Source of the DNA: Alcanivoracaceae bacterium
GTDB taxonomy: Bacteria > Pseudomonadota > Gammaproteobacteria > Pseudomonadales > Alcanivoracaceae
Assembly: GCA_002706085.1 (NCBI GenBank)
Contig: PAJO01000028.1
Span: forward strand, 12,962 to 76,961
Length of the DNA stretch: 64,000 bases
Direction: 5' to 3'
Part shown: positions 17,329 through 26,524 of the stretch, piece after piece
Position numbering within the stretch: position 1 is the stretch's first letter
Layout of the letters: each line of letters opens with the position of its first letter
Position numbers and translations under genes: made by a program
Notes under the pieces: generated by a model
What the model saw: only the letters and a program-made list of their open reading frames with translations
What the model was told of the DNA's origin: nothing
Database searches by the model: none

Positions 17329-18175
17329 CGATCGCCACTATCTTCCGGATAAACCAGAAGCCCATCAGTTCCATCACCACAATCACGGCACAGGCGCCCC
17401 ACCCCACGTAGGTAGTGAAGAACTTGTCCACCGCATCCGGTTCGATCTGGGCAATCGCGAAACCCACCACGAAAGGTAACAGTGCCATTACCACTCCCTG
17501 CGCCTTGCCCATGGCCGTCAGTGAGCGGATCTTGCCCTCAATCTCGATCTTTCTGCGGATCGTATCGGAAAGCCGCTCCAGCACTTCCGCCAGGCTGCCG
17601 CCCACATCCCGTGCGATCTTCATCCCGGCTACGGTCATCTGCAGTTCGTCACTGGAGATCCGCTGCAGCATGTTGTCCAGGGAAACACTGAAATCCACGC
17701 CCATCTTCACTTCGCGAAGCAACAATCCAAATTCCTGCTGGATCGGCCCCCTGGATTCCTGAACCATCAGTTCCAGCGCAGATGAAAGGTTAGAGCCAGC
17801 CCGTAGCATGGCGGCAATGGAGGACAAGCCGTCAGGGAGGGCGAGATTGAATTTCTCCCGCCGTTTGGCATGCAGAACGGAGTACACCACCCGTGGCGAT
17901 GCGGCGAGAAATGCGGCCAGAAACACACTGAAGAACAGGTTTCCGCTTATCAGCCAAACCAACAGTGACGACACCAACAACACCCAGAAGCCAATCAGCA
18001 GCAGTCGGGAAGGATCAATAAAGATGAACATATCAGCCAAGTTGGTCTCGGCATTGATCTTGAAATGGTCCTGATACTTGCGCAGTGCCGTGGTGAAGAT
18101 CTTGTACGTCACAAGCGATAGAGCGAACACACTGACACAGAGCAGGGCCAGAACCACCGCCAGACTAGAATCCAT
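17321..18175 (-). CDS. tadB: Tad pilus inner-membrane platform protein TadB
   Basis: 284 aa from the ATG at 18175 ([10 protein letters not shown]), preceded by CAGGA. Type II secretion F domain about 120-245: LPDGLSSIAAMLRAGSNLSS, GVDFSVSLDNMLQRI and MKIARDVGGSLAEVLERL. Membrane segments lie at the N-terminus (about 3-25, 55-95) and C-terminus. The start overlaps the end of tadA by 11 bases. Confidence 0.92.
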   Translation of the reverse strand: MDSSLAVVLALLCVSVFALSLVTYKIFTTALRKYQDHFKINAETNLADMFIFIDPSRLLLIGFWVLLVSSLLVWLISGNLFFSVFLAAFLAASPRVVYSVLHAKRREKFNLALPDGLSSIAAMLRAGSNLSSALELMVQESRGPIQQEFGLLLREVKMGVDFSVSLDNMLQRISSDELQMTVAGMKIARDVGGSLAEVLERLSDTIRRKIEIEGKIRSLTAMGKAQGVVMALLPFVVGFAIAQIEPDAVDKFFTTYVGWGACAVIVVMELMGFWFIRKIVAIDV

Positions 18176-19844
18176 GGCCAAGATCCTGAGGCTGCTGAAC
18201 GTTATTGAACAAGCGCATGTCTATCTTCACATTGCGCTGCCGTAGCCCTTCGACGAAGTCCGGCACATTCCCGGTGGAAACGAACTCACCGCTAACTTTG
18301 CCATCGGGACCATAGCCGGAATGGGCAAACCGGAAGATTTCGGACAGCTGGATCACCCCGGCCTCAATGCCGTTCACTTCGGTGATGCTGGTGACTTTTC
18401 TTGAACCACAGGAGAAACGTGTCTGCTGGACGATAATGTCGATGGCAGAGGTTATTTGCTCACGGATAGCCTGAACCGGCAGCTCCATACCGGACATCAG
18501 CACCAACACCTCAATCCGCGACAGGCAGTCGCGGGGAGTGTTGGCATGAATGGTTGTCAGGGAGCCATCATGACCTGTGTTCATGGCCTGCAGCATGTCC
18601 AGCGCCTCACCGCCACGACACTCACCGACCACAATGCGGTCAGGACGCATACGCAAACAGTTCTTCACAAGATCCCGGATGGTCACCTCGCCCTTTCCTT
18701 CCTGATTGGAAGGTCGCGCCTCAAGTGATATCAGGTTGGGCTGATACAGCTTGAGTTCCGCTGCATCTTCCACGGTGATGATACGTTCACCGTCGGGAAT
18801 AAAATTGGACAGCACATTCAGCAGCGTGGTTTTACCTGAGCCGGTTCCCCCGGAAATCAGAATGTTCTTCTTCTGTTCCACCGCCAGCTCAAGAAATTCC
18901 ACCATCTTGTCGTCCATGGAGCCAAAACGCAGCAAGTGGTCCGACGTAAGCCTCTCCTTCATGAACTTCCGAATGGTGATATTAGGTCCCTTCAGCGCCA
19001 GAGGAGGAATCACTGCATTGACACGGGATCCATCTTTGAGGCGCGCATCCACCATGGGGGAACTCTCATCGATACGCCGCCCCAATGGTGAGACGATCCG
19101 CTCAATGGCAGAAACCACTGCAGAATCGTCGGTGAAGGTTACCTCGGATTTCTGCAGCACCCCGGACTTCTCGTAGAAAATCTCATCACGAGAATTGACC
19201 ATAATCTCAGAGATACTTTCGTCCGCAATCAGCGGCTCCAGTGGGCCAAGCCCTACGGCTTCTGCCAGTACCTGGCGGGCAAGCTCTTCCCTGTCGATGT
19301 CGGCATCCAGATCCGCCTGATCCTGAATGATTCTGTCGATGGCTTCCGATGTCAGTACCCGCAGTGCACTGTCATCCATCTCCGCTACATTGATACGGCG
19401 AAGGTCCATGTAGGTGACTAGAGAGCGACGGATAGTGGCACGCCAGAACGCCATCCTGGGCGCCTGGGCACTACCAGCCGTGCGGATATCCGCATCATGG
19501 AGTACGGGCACGCTATCTCCTGCGCTGCTACTGCTGGTGGTAACCTCCCCCCCCTCGGCATGGCACTGCAGACGATAATCCCCAATGGAGATCGTATCCT
19601 CACGTTTAAGAGGACCATACTCAGCGACTCTGGCATCGTTGACATAGGTTCCGGCCTTGTGACCCTTGTCTACGATGAAGACCCCGCCCTCGCGAATTTC
19701 CAGGCTGGCATGATCCGGCCCGATCTTGCGACCTACCATTGGCACCAAGCTGGCATCACTACGACCCAGCACATGCTGACGGCTTTCACTCCGATAACTG
19801 CCGACCAGAGTCCCCTTGCGGGTTTTTACCAGGACATACAGCAT
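18165..19844 (-). CDS. tadA: Tad pilus ATPase TadA/CpaF with N-terminal FHA domain
   Basis: 559 aa. Residues about 1-100 form a forkhead-associated fold: [36 protein letters not shown] serine-rich linker follows (about 100-125). The rest is a GspE/CpaF secretion ATPase: Walker [10 protein letters not shown] (about 330-338), [20 protein letters not shown] as Walker B/Asp box, and the His box TTIHANTP. It powers Flp pilin assembly. Typical TadA proteins lack FHA, so assembly may be gated by a phosphothreonine partner. Starts 3 bases after the secretin stop. Confidence 0.93.
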   Translation of the reverse strand: MLYVLVKTRKGTLVGSYRSESRQHVLGRSDASLVPMVGRKIGPDHASLEIREGGVFIVDKGHKAGTYVNDARVAEYGPLKREDTISIGDYRLQCHAEGGEVTTSSSSAGDSVPVLHDADIRTAGSAQAPRMAFWRATIRRSLVTYMDLRRINVAEMDDSALRVLTSEAIDRIIQDQADLDADIDREELARQVLAEAVGLGPLEPLIADESISEIMVNSRDEIFYEKSGVLQKSEVTFTDDSAVVSAIERIVSPLGRRIDESSPMVDARLKDGSRVNAVIPPLALKGPNITIRKFMKERLTSDHLLRFGSMDDKMVEFLELAVEQKKNILISGGTGSGKTTLLNVLSNFIPDGERIITVEDAAELKLYQPNLISLEARPSNQEGKGEVTIRDLVKNCLRMRPDRIVVGECRGGEALDMLQAMNTGHDGSLTTIHANTPRDCLSRIEVLVLMSGMELPVQAIREQITSAIDIIVQQTRFSCGSRKVTSITEVNGIEAGVIQLSEIFRFAHSGYGPDGKVSGEFVSTGNVPDFVEGLRQRNVKIDMRLFNNVQQPQDLGHGF

Positions 19845-19847
19845 GAT

Positions 19848-21188
19848 CTACTCCAGCAGCAGGGTGTCGAGCTCGCTATCGAGTTTGACGTCCTCGACAT
19901 AGCTCTGTACCCGGCTGACCAGGGCCTGATTGTCGTCGTCTTCGGCCTGGACAATGTGCGGCGTCACCATGATCAGCACTTCCGCTTCTTCCACACGGTC
20001 ATCCTTGCTACTGAAAAGCTTGCCAAGAATTGGGATATCACCCAGAAAAGGCACTTTCTGGGTCTGGGATGAGCTGACATTGGAAATCAGGCCCGAAACA
20101 ACCAGCGAATCATGGTTCTTCAGGTTGATCGTGGTGGAGGTACTACGGTTGAGGAGGCCGGGAATGCCATTGACCTGAACCGCAGGGTCGATATTGCTGA
20201 CCTCTGCAGCAAGGGAAATCATGATGTCATCGTCCTGCACCAGGGGCGCGATACTCAGCAGAACACCGTAATCACGAAAATCCACATTGGTAAAACCGTC
20301 CTGATTGATCACGGGAATGGGGAACTCACCACCGGCCTGAAACTCGGCTGTCGCGCCACTACGTGCAATCAGTCTTGGCGCGGTCAGAATCCGTGCATTA
20401 CCCGCCTCAGCCATGGCATCAATGGTAGACGTAATACCTGTAGTTGCCCCAAAGTACTGCAAGGTGTCATAGCTGTTCACCGGATAGTTGGCATTTTGCA
20501 GGGCATTTCGGATTTCACCAGGCAGGCCATTTTGTGCCGGGCTGATCACACCAAATACCGGATTTGTGGTCACCGGCGCATGGAGGCCATAGGCTGGTCC
20601 AGCAATCTCGCTATCCCACCTCACTCCAAGCTTCTGGATATCCTGACGTTTAAGCTCAACAATTTTTACATCAAGGCGAACCAGTTCTGCTTTCTCAAAA
20701 CCGTCGTCGCGTACCAGATTAATCGCCCCCGGAAGCTGACCGATTATACGATTGATGGTTTGGGTAAATTCGCTGGAAACCCGCCCCTTAAAAACCAGGT
20801 TCTGGCCCATGGTTTCTACGGTAAGACCATCCACATGACTGGCAAGCTGTTCAGCCACCTTCATCTGACGATCCACAGGCAAAGGGGTAACCGATACTTC
20901 CAGAGACACCTGCCGATCCGCTTCTTTCCACACTGAAACGGTAGAAATGCCGGGCTGAACCCCTATCAACAATAGGTTACCGTCATCCAGCACCTTGTAA
21001 TTCACCACATCCGGATTACCCACGGCAACTCGTGTGACCGTTCCCAACGCAAAGGTTCTCGCCTGACCCGCAAACAGGTCCACGTTCCAGTTTGCCGCCT
21101 GAGACAGCCCAGGTATCAGCCCCCCTAAAACCAGAGACAACAACAGCAATGCTTTGTGCACTGGAAAAAATCTGGTTATTTCATCCAT
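19848..21188 (-). CDS. rcpA: Tad/Flp outer-membrane secretin RcpA/CpaC
   Basis: 446 aa from the ATG at 21188 (MDEITRFFPV). Signal peptide ends LSQA|ANW. The N-terminal pilus-assembly domain (about 30-170) includes AVGNPDVVNYKVLDDGNLLL. The secretin domain (about 195-425) has the hallmark GGEFPIPV and the late motif KVPFLGDIPILGKLF. It forms the outer-membrane pore through which the pilus passes. Confidence 0.93.
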   Translation of the reverse strand: MDEITRFFPVHKALLLLSLVLGGLIPGLSQAANWNVDLFAGQARTFALGTVTRVAVGNPDVVNYKVLDDGNLLLIGVQPGISTVSVWKEADRQVSLEVSVTPLPVDRQMKVAEQLASHVDGLTVETMGQNLVFKGRVSSEFTQTINRIIGQLPGAINLVRDDGFEKAELVRLDVKIVELKRQDIQKLGVRWDSEIAGPAYGLHAPVTTNPVFGVISPAQNGLPGEIRNALQNANYPVNSYDTLQYFGATTGITSTIDAMAEAGNARILTAPRLIARSGATAEFQAGGEFPIPVINQDGFTNVDFRDYGVLLSIAPLVQDDDIMISLAAEVSNIDPAVQVNGIPGLLNRSTSTTINLKNHDSLVVSGLISNVSSSQTQKVPFLGDIPILGKLFSSKDDRVEEAEVLIMVTPHIVQAEDDDNQALVSRVQSYVEDVKLDSELDTLLLE

Positions 21189-21206
21189 GAATAATCCACC
21201 CACTTT

Positions 21207-22109
21207 TTAATTAGCGCTGCGTTCGGCGTCATCCCACTGATGCCTCGCAAGGCTGTAAACACGGCCGCTCTCAGCGGCCTTCTCTTGCCAGATACCGTCT
21301 TCATGACTGGAAATCACCTGGCTGCTGGAACTCAACACCCCACCGTTGGAGCGTCCTCCGGCAATGATCTCGACCCCCTTACCATTACCCACTTCATCAC
21401 CAAATCTCGCTACGCCCGCGTCATCCGGGTGCCGCAAAAGAAAGAACACCTCACCCTTTTCATCAGCCGTCAGCACGGACTGGATTTTATCGACTGGAAT
21501 ACCCAGGGTGATCGAGTTGTAAAGCGTTCCGTTATCCTGTTGCCCCACATCCGCCAAAGTGCGAACCCCGGTGGCAAGAACCGTGGCGTTATCGAGCAAA
21601 TTGATAATGGGAGGGCTATCCGAGGTTTCGGACTCTTCGCCATCTAGCAGCAACACCAGATCGACGCTGTCCCCGGAGTTGATCATGCCTTCGATGGACT
21701 TCAGAGGGTCTGCTTCCAGAGTGACAGCACGCTCACCAGGCCTAAGCAGCTCGGCAAAGCTACCTGTTCCCGGAGCTCCGGCGACAAAAGCCTGAATCAG
21801 GGGGGATCCTGAACGCATGGGCACCTTTAACCGGAGCCCTTCAACGGAGCCAAAGGCATCCACCGCAATGACACCGGAGGGCAGATACTGGCCCGGCATA
21901 TCCATCACCGCCATATTGTGGGAACCAATCACGTCCCCCGGATACAAATCCGACTTGGCAACCACCACGGTGACTGGCTGGTCCATCTGGTTTAACTCCT
22001 GCCTCAGCGCGGTTTCACGCTGTTCCAGGTAGCTAAAACCCAACCAACCGGCCAACGCGGAAAGCCCCACAGCAACAACCAGCATGATAAGGGCTGCGTA
22101 CTTTTTCAT
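21207..22109 (-). CDS. cpaB: Flp pilus assembly protein CpaB/RcpC
   Basis: 300 aa. One N-terminal membrane helix (about 5-26), then a SAF-like domain with VVVAKSDLYPGDVIGSHNMAV (split: about 46-66) and MRSGSPLIQAFV. An RcpC-type beta domain follows to about 235, with PGERAVTLEADPLKSIEGMI and GDSVDLVLLL. CpaB is periplasmic and links secretin and platform. The last 60 residues are polar and variable. Precedes rcpA. Confidence 0.9.
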   Translation of the reverse strand: MKKYAALIMLVVAVGLSALAGWLGFSYLEQRETALRQELNQMDQPVTVVVAKSDLYPGDVIGSHNMAVMDMPGQYLPSGVIAVDAFGSVEGLRLKVPMRSGSPLIQAFVAGAPGTGSFAELLRPGERAVTLEADPLKSIEGMINSGDSVDLVLLLDGEESETSDSPPIINLLDNATVLATGVRTLADVGQQDNGTLYNSITLGIPVDKIQSVLTADEKGEVFFLLRHPDDAGVARFGDEVGNGKGVEIIAGGRSNGGVLSSSSQVISSHEDGIWQEKAAESGRVYSLARHQWDDAERSAN

Positions 22110-22158
22110 TTACAATACCTTGCTATTAAGAATGGCGAACTAATCGAGAGGCTCAGCT

Positions 22159-22377
22159 TCAATCCGGCACGGACATGGCCCACACGTAGGATTCCTGATT
22201 CGCCTGAAAAGCGGCGATCAGCCAACTCATGGCACTTTCACCGTTGAACACCGGTGCAAAAAGAGCGGCAATCAGGAAGACTGCCGCGACGATATATTCC
22301 ACATAGGCCTGCCCACGCAGATGGCGCCTCAAACCTGATGCTGTTGTGATATTCCTGTGACTCATCGTTTCATCCAT
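22159..22377 (-). CDS. small Flp-pilin-like prepilin
   Basis: 72 aa. Basic leader, then LRG|QAYVEYIVAAVFLIAALF: Gly cleavage, Gln+1, Glu+5, Tyr+6 and a hydrophobic stalk, the same class IVb pattern as the main pilin at 35154. The mature form is about 50 residues, ending SVPD. It may be a minor pilin or second Flp. It lies 49 bases before cpaB and 2 bases after the upstream gene. Confidence 0.7.
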   Translation of the reverse strand: MDETMSHRNITTASGLRRHLRGQAYVEYIVAAVFLIAALFAPVFNGESAMSWLIAAFQANQESYVWAMSVPD

Positions 22378-22379
22378 GA

Positions 22380-23057
22380 TTAATGAGTAATTTCGACGGC
22401 GAAAATGTGAGATCTACGCCCCTGCTCCGTGAGGACAATCTCCATTTCACGGTCATCCCTGGCTACCGTGATCGCAGCAGCGCCTTTCTTCACATCCAGA
22501 TTGCTCCTGACCAAATTCCAGTGCTGACGCTGGAAATGCCCCATGTAATAGCGGTAGTTACTGGCAATGGAATGGCCGTTCTCGACCAGTAATGTCCGGG
22601 ATCGACGACCTGAATCAGAGGCACGGATATCATTCACCACCAGAGAATCAGGCAGGCGAGGGAACCCTGTTCCCGGGTCGGGAGATTTCTTGCTGACGGC
22701 CCCCCAGTTGCTGATACCAATCTGCGCATAACCCGTGTTACCGAGTTGGGACACCTGAACCGTCACGTAGAACTTGTCGTGGGGCGCACTCAGAATGACC
22801 CACTGACCCTGCTCATGCTCCTTGAACTCAACTTCTTCCTCGCGCCAGGAATTCCGGTAGAAATCAAGCAGCTTTTGTCTTCCGGGAAGGTATTCAAAAC
22901 TGAATATCTTCATAGGCACGCCATTGAATACCATATCCTCAGAAACCTGGGTGACGCTGACGCCCTCAGGCACGGGAACGTCTGGCCAGCCTGAAGAATG
23001 GGCAATACTGGAAAGCAGCAAGCCAGCACAAATGAGCAAACGATTGACTAGTATCAT
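22380..23057 (-). CDS. exported protein of the Tad locus, unknown function
   Basis: 225 aa from the ATG at 23057 (MILVNRLLIC); a longer frame overlaps the upstream gene and would hide the signal peptide (about 1-21). The mature chain is beta-rich (PMKIFSFEYLPGRQKLLDFY, FYVTVQVSQLGNTGYAQIGI), with no motif I recognise. Starts 8 bases after the TadE-like gene at 23066, so it is cotranscribed. A role in pilus biogenesis is inferred from position only. Confidence 0.65.
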   Translation of the reverse strand: MILVNRLLICAGLLLSSIAHSSGWPDVPVPEGVSVTQVSEDMVFNGVPMKIFSFEYLPGRQKLLDFYRNSWREEEVEFKEHEQGQWVILSAPHDKFYVTVQVSQLGNTGYAQIGISNWGAVSKKSPDPGTGFPRLPDSLVVNDIRASDSGRRSRTLLVENGHSIASNYRYYMGHFQRQHWNLVRSNLDVKKGAAAITVARDDREMEIVLTEQGRRSHIFAVEITH

Positions 23058-23065
23058 GTTGTCAC

Positions 23066-23902
23066 TCAACGACAGGCCGAAGGCGCTGTAGAACCAGAAT
23101 AAGTGGATAACCGCTGACATGGCGCCACTTCCACATCCACCTTGCCAAACTCGAGGTTATCGCTTCTGATCTCAGGAAAGATGGACCCCACAAGGTTTAA
23201 ACCTGTTCTGATTACCCCGTTATCCAGCAGATCCGTGGGGACCATATTCTTTACACGGGATTTCGCCTGACTTGGGCTTGCCGCATTCCAGGCGTTATCG
23301 AGCAGCACATAATGATGTTTCATGGACAAGTTACTGGCCGGAATCCAGGCCTGATCAGGGTCCTCAAGCGGCATCTCCACAGCAGCCTTACGATAACCCG
23401 TGGTATCCAGATCCAACCCTTCCACCACCAGCTTCATTCCCCCCGAACCAAGAATCCCACCAAGATCAGCTTTGACGGTGCTGGAGGCTACGGCTGCACC
23501 GGTCGAAGACGTCTTAGCACCTTTCGCTACAGTGATATATCCGGGTTGATTCAGATAAGCGCTATACAACATGGGATCGAGCATTGCCTGGTCTGCAGAA
23601 CCCGGCGCCCTGTGATCCGTGAGGCTGTTGAATACATGATCCGGCTTACCCATAACCCGGTAACGGGCTTCCCATGCCAAATGTTGATCACTCTTGCTAT
23701 GGCCAGCGCCGCCACCTGGCCAGGCCACTTTCTCCCAGGCGCTGTAGCGGGCAGCTTCATAGGTCTTGTGACGTAATTCGCCGGCCTTGGCGAGATAGGA
23801 AACACCGATAAACGCGGGGGCAAGCACAAATATCGTGGCCACGAGAAATCCAACGAGGGATTGGCCACGCATATTCCTGCATGAACGATAATTATCTCTC
23901 AT
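23066..23902 (-). CDS. TadE/TadG-like pseudopilin without Glu+5
   Basis: 278 aa. N-terminus MRG|QSLVGFLVATIFVLAPAF resembles the other prepilins, with Gly cleavage and Gln+1, but position +5 is Gly rather than Glu. The periplasmic part holds an ELRHKTYEAARYSAWEKVAW helix, common in TadE-like proteins, and two Cys near the C-terminus. First TadE-like gene after the Rhs block. Confidence 0.65.
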   Translation of the reverse strand: MRDNYRSCRNMRGQSLVGFLVATIFVLAPAFIGVSYLAKAGELRHKTYEAARYSAWEKVAWPGGGAGHSKSDQHLAWEARYRVMGKPDHVFNSLTDHRAPGSADQAMLDPMLYSAYLNQPGYITVAKGAKTSSTGAAVASSTVKADLGGILGSGGMKLVVEGLDLDTTGYRKAAVEMPLEDPDQAWIPASNLSMKHHYVLLDNAWNAASPSQAKSRVKNMVPTDLLDNGVIRTGLNLVGSIFPEIRSDNLEFGKVDVEVAPCQRLSTYSGSTAPSACR

Positions 23903-23970
23903 CCTTGAGAACCCATAACAGATTTTATCTACAAAGGTCAGACATCATTGGCTGTGCCAAGTCAAAAAAG

Positions 23971-24627
23971 TCACTGACTCACCACTGCATCATTGAAAAA
24001 CCGAGACATTTTCCTGTAAACATCTTCCCACTTAACACCAGGATCACCATGAACTGTCAGGTAATACGAAAATGGAAAGTTGTTGTCCGCAGCAACAAAA
24101 AGGCATCTTTGCTTATCGGTATTTTCTCGAACACACGAGACAACATATTTCTCTTCGCTATCAACATAGTAGGTCTGGTCAACCTCGACGTCATTGTCAC
24201 TCGAAAAAACCCGCTGATAGATATCAACACCTGAACCCGAACTTATAAAATCCTTGCTCCGTGCCACATTCAATGAGCTCCTAAGGCTAATCTTTGTATC
24301 TTCCTTGAATACCGTCATGTAAGAGTTGGGACGCTCACCACACTCGTCACGGTAAGGAAGACAAAAAAGCATATTCATTCCATCACTATTTCGGTATGGG
24401 TTTGTATAGGGATCAATCTTAGATACGGGATCAAGGCAAGAAGACTCGACCCTGAGTTTAATCTCTCCCACAGGAATCACATTAGGGATTGTGAACCGGT
24501 CTTTAATTTTCACTAGATCAGCATCACCATCAACGCACCATGAATGACTTAAACTTGCAACAGGCTCATTATCTGAAAAGCAGCCTGACACCATTAAAAT
24601 GAACAATAAAAAAATGATGAAGCACAT
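23971..24627 (-). CDS. cysteine-rich lipoprotein, distant paralogue 3 of the Rhs-linked family
   Basis: 218 aa. Signal ends in lipobox MVSGC. The mature part shares a cysteine framework with the proteins at 25901 and 24709: SWC, ESSC, FC-x6-ECG, SC-x8-RC. Local matches are also seen (MLFCLPYRDECG against the AVICPKSHGVCG of the 25901 protein). Identity is low. Proposed as a diverged immunity or accessory lipoprotein of the Rhs system. AT-rich compared with the Tad genes. The gap to 24708 has no gene. Confidence 0.6.
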   Translation of the reverse strand: MCFIIFLLFILMVSGCFSDNEPVASLSHSWCVDGDADLVKIKDRFTIPNVIPVGEIKLRVESSCLDPVSKIDPYTNPYRNSDGMNMLFCLPYRDECGERPNSYMTVFKEDTKISLRSSLNVARSKDFISSGSGVDIYQRVFSSDNDVEVDQTYYVDSEEKYVVSCVRENTDKQRCLFVAADNNFPFSYYLTVHGDPGVKWEDVYRKMSRFFNDAVVSQ

Positions 24628-24708
24628 AATTTAACCCTACTCAACCGCTATCAGGGTTGACGGAAAATTAAACCCACTCACTATTACCAAATAACATCAG
24701 GCATTACT

Positions 24709-25325
24709 TTAACCCTCATACCTGACGGAGCTCTCGATAAAAGAATTAATTTGATTATTAATACTGTGGAAGTCATTCCGCTTAAACAAACTAGGGTAAT
24801 GGACCCTGTATCTGACTCGATCTTTATAAACACCGCCACTCATGGTGAAGGCATAATATTGATGACCCTCGCCATGCCTACAAGTAAGGCAGTAAACTTC
24901 GTCATTATTTGGCAGCAACTTCCTCATCCCATACTTGTAATCAAACACAGAAAACCCATTAACCTCTTCAATGTATTTATCTGCCATGCGATTCTGCCAT
25001 AGCATTTCGGGATGAATATAGTATGCAAAAACCAAAGGTATCCATTCCCCTCTTCCGCATTCGCCATTCTTTTTTGGGCAAAAAACGGCATTCAAGTACC
25101 CTTCCGTTTCGGGAAGCCCCATACTCCCATGCACAAATTCATCATAAATACATTTCTCAGCGATATAGAAGCCTGCCGCCATCCCCCCCTCCCACTCCCA
25201 AGCGTCACCTCTTTCACCGGATCTTGCAGACATTGATCGATCAAACCATTCTTAGCTTCAGGTCCATTATCAGAGGAGCATGAAGCGAAAACCGAACATA
25301 CAAGGAACAGCCTAATTATCTTCAT
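24709..25325 (-). pseudogene. cysteine-rich lipoprotein, paralogue 2, frameshifted at a G7 tract
   Basis: N-terminal half starts MKIIRLFLVCSVFASCSSDN (lipobox FASC) and reads to VKEVTLGSGR. The remaining two thirds continue in another frame from MAAGFYIAEKCIYDEFVHG to SVRYEG. Together they align end to end with the intact protein at 25901 (SVRYEG against SVRYKR; NAVFCPKKNGECG against NAVICPKSHGVCG). The break is at a run of seven C on the plus strand (25183-25189); five or eight would restore the frame. Either a pseudogene, a phase-variable gene, or a sequencing error. Confidence 0.75.
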
Positions 25326-25332
25326 TGTCAAC

Positions 25333-25731
25333 TCAACTTCTTATAGTCAAAGCCTGCTGATAAATAACATTCTTACTAGCCACAGCCATTTCATAAACTC
25401 TATTTCTATCCAACTGAAGCCCAGCCAGATCGATAAATGGGTCATCATTAATTTGATCTACGGCATATTTAGCCTCATAGATAAAATTCCTGATCTTACT
25501 TTCAGAGCAGGCGGTATCATGTGTAAAACTAACAGCATGACCAACTTGATCTTCAAGTTCCTTCTCAAGCTCTCGATCACGCTCTACCCTACCAAAATTC
25601 ACCTCCAGCCAATATTTATCAAAGTTTGCGCGAGAGTCGCTCAATAGTCTCATAGCAGTATTATTTTGCTTGTCCGCGACCTTCAAACGTCCTTCCAAAT
25701 CATTAATATAATTAATAATTTCTTTTTCATG
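25333..25731 (-). pseudogene. orphan copy of the Rhs C-terminal tail
   Basis: About 132 codons, from HEKEIINYINDLEGRLKVAD to the stop at 25333, match the last 130 or so residues of the adjacent Rhs protein (YEQEIIDYINDLEGHLKIAE; LQLDRNRVYEM against LQLYRNWVYQM). A stop codon six codons upstream closes the frame and there is no Rhs core or plausible start. It ends 8 bases before the paralogue 2 lipoprotein, mirroring the Rhs-lipoprotein junction at 26511. Reads as a displaced toxin-tip/immunity cassette. Confidence 0.8.
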
Positions 25732-25900
25732 ACAACTGATACATTTTTCTCATCCTTGATAACTCTACAGCCATGTTTCGATTTCATCAGAGAAATCAGG
25801 ATTAATTCACAAAGGATCCGCAAGCAAGGATTGCGGATGCACAATGGCAAGCTATTCAATCCTCATCCTTGCTCTGAGTATTACATTAAGCTCACAACCA

Positions 25901-26524
25901 CTAATCACGTTTATATCTTACGGATTGATTAATAAAATTATTAACCTCCTCATTAATATTGTGAAAATCAAATTCATCAAAAGACCCACGATAATAAAGC
26001 TTGTATCTGACTCGATCCTTATAAAGGCCACCATTCATAGTACAACCATGATAGCCAACACCTTTCCCATACCTACAGGTAAGATAATAACCCTCATAAT
26101 TTATAGGCAGCATTACCCTCAACTTGTTACTGTACTCAAAAACAGAGAACCCATTCTTCTCTTCGATATATTTATTTTTATCAACATGCTGCCGCAACAT
26201 TTCTGGATGAATATAGTAAGAGAAGACTAGGTACATCCATTCGTAGCTACCACAAACCCCATGAGATTTTGGACAAATTACGGCATTTAGCTTTCCATCC
26301 ATGACCGGCAACCCCACACCACCATGCTCATCCTTATTATAAAAGCATGATTCACTGATGAATAATCGCTGCAACATGCCAGCTCTAGTCCCCAGCTTAA
26401 CTTCGCTGACATTATTCCTGAGACACTGCTCAATGAAAATTCTATCAACCTCCACTTCAACATCAGAAGAACAGGAAGCAACAGCGAGTGACAAGAAAAT
26501 AAAAATCAGTCTAGCGCACTTCAT
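25901..26524 (-). CDS. cysteine-rich lipoprotein, candidate immunity protein of the Rhs toxin
   Basis: 207 aa from the ATG at 26524 (MKCARLIFIF). Lipobox VASC. The mature part has six further Cys (EQC, SESC, VIC, GVCG, LTC, HGC) that could form three disulfides. The start lies 14 bases inside the 3' end of the rhs gene, the usual place of a cognate immunity gene. If so, it would protect at the envelope, implying a toxin that acts in the periplasm or membrane. This is inference. Family not recognised. About 158 empty bases follow, with a small hairpin near 25817-25839. Confidence 0.65.
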   Translation of the reverse strand: MKCARLIFIFLSLAVASCSSDVEVEVDRIFIEQCLRNNVSEVKLGTRAGMLQRLFISESCFYNKDEHGGVGLPVMDGKLNAVICPKSHGVCGSYEWMYLVFSYYIHPEMLRQHVDKNKYIEEKNGFSVFEYSNKLRVMLPINYEGYYLTCRYGKGVGYHGCTMNGGLYKDRVRYKLYYRGSFDEFDFHNINEEVNNFINQSVRYKRD

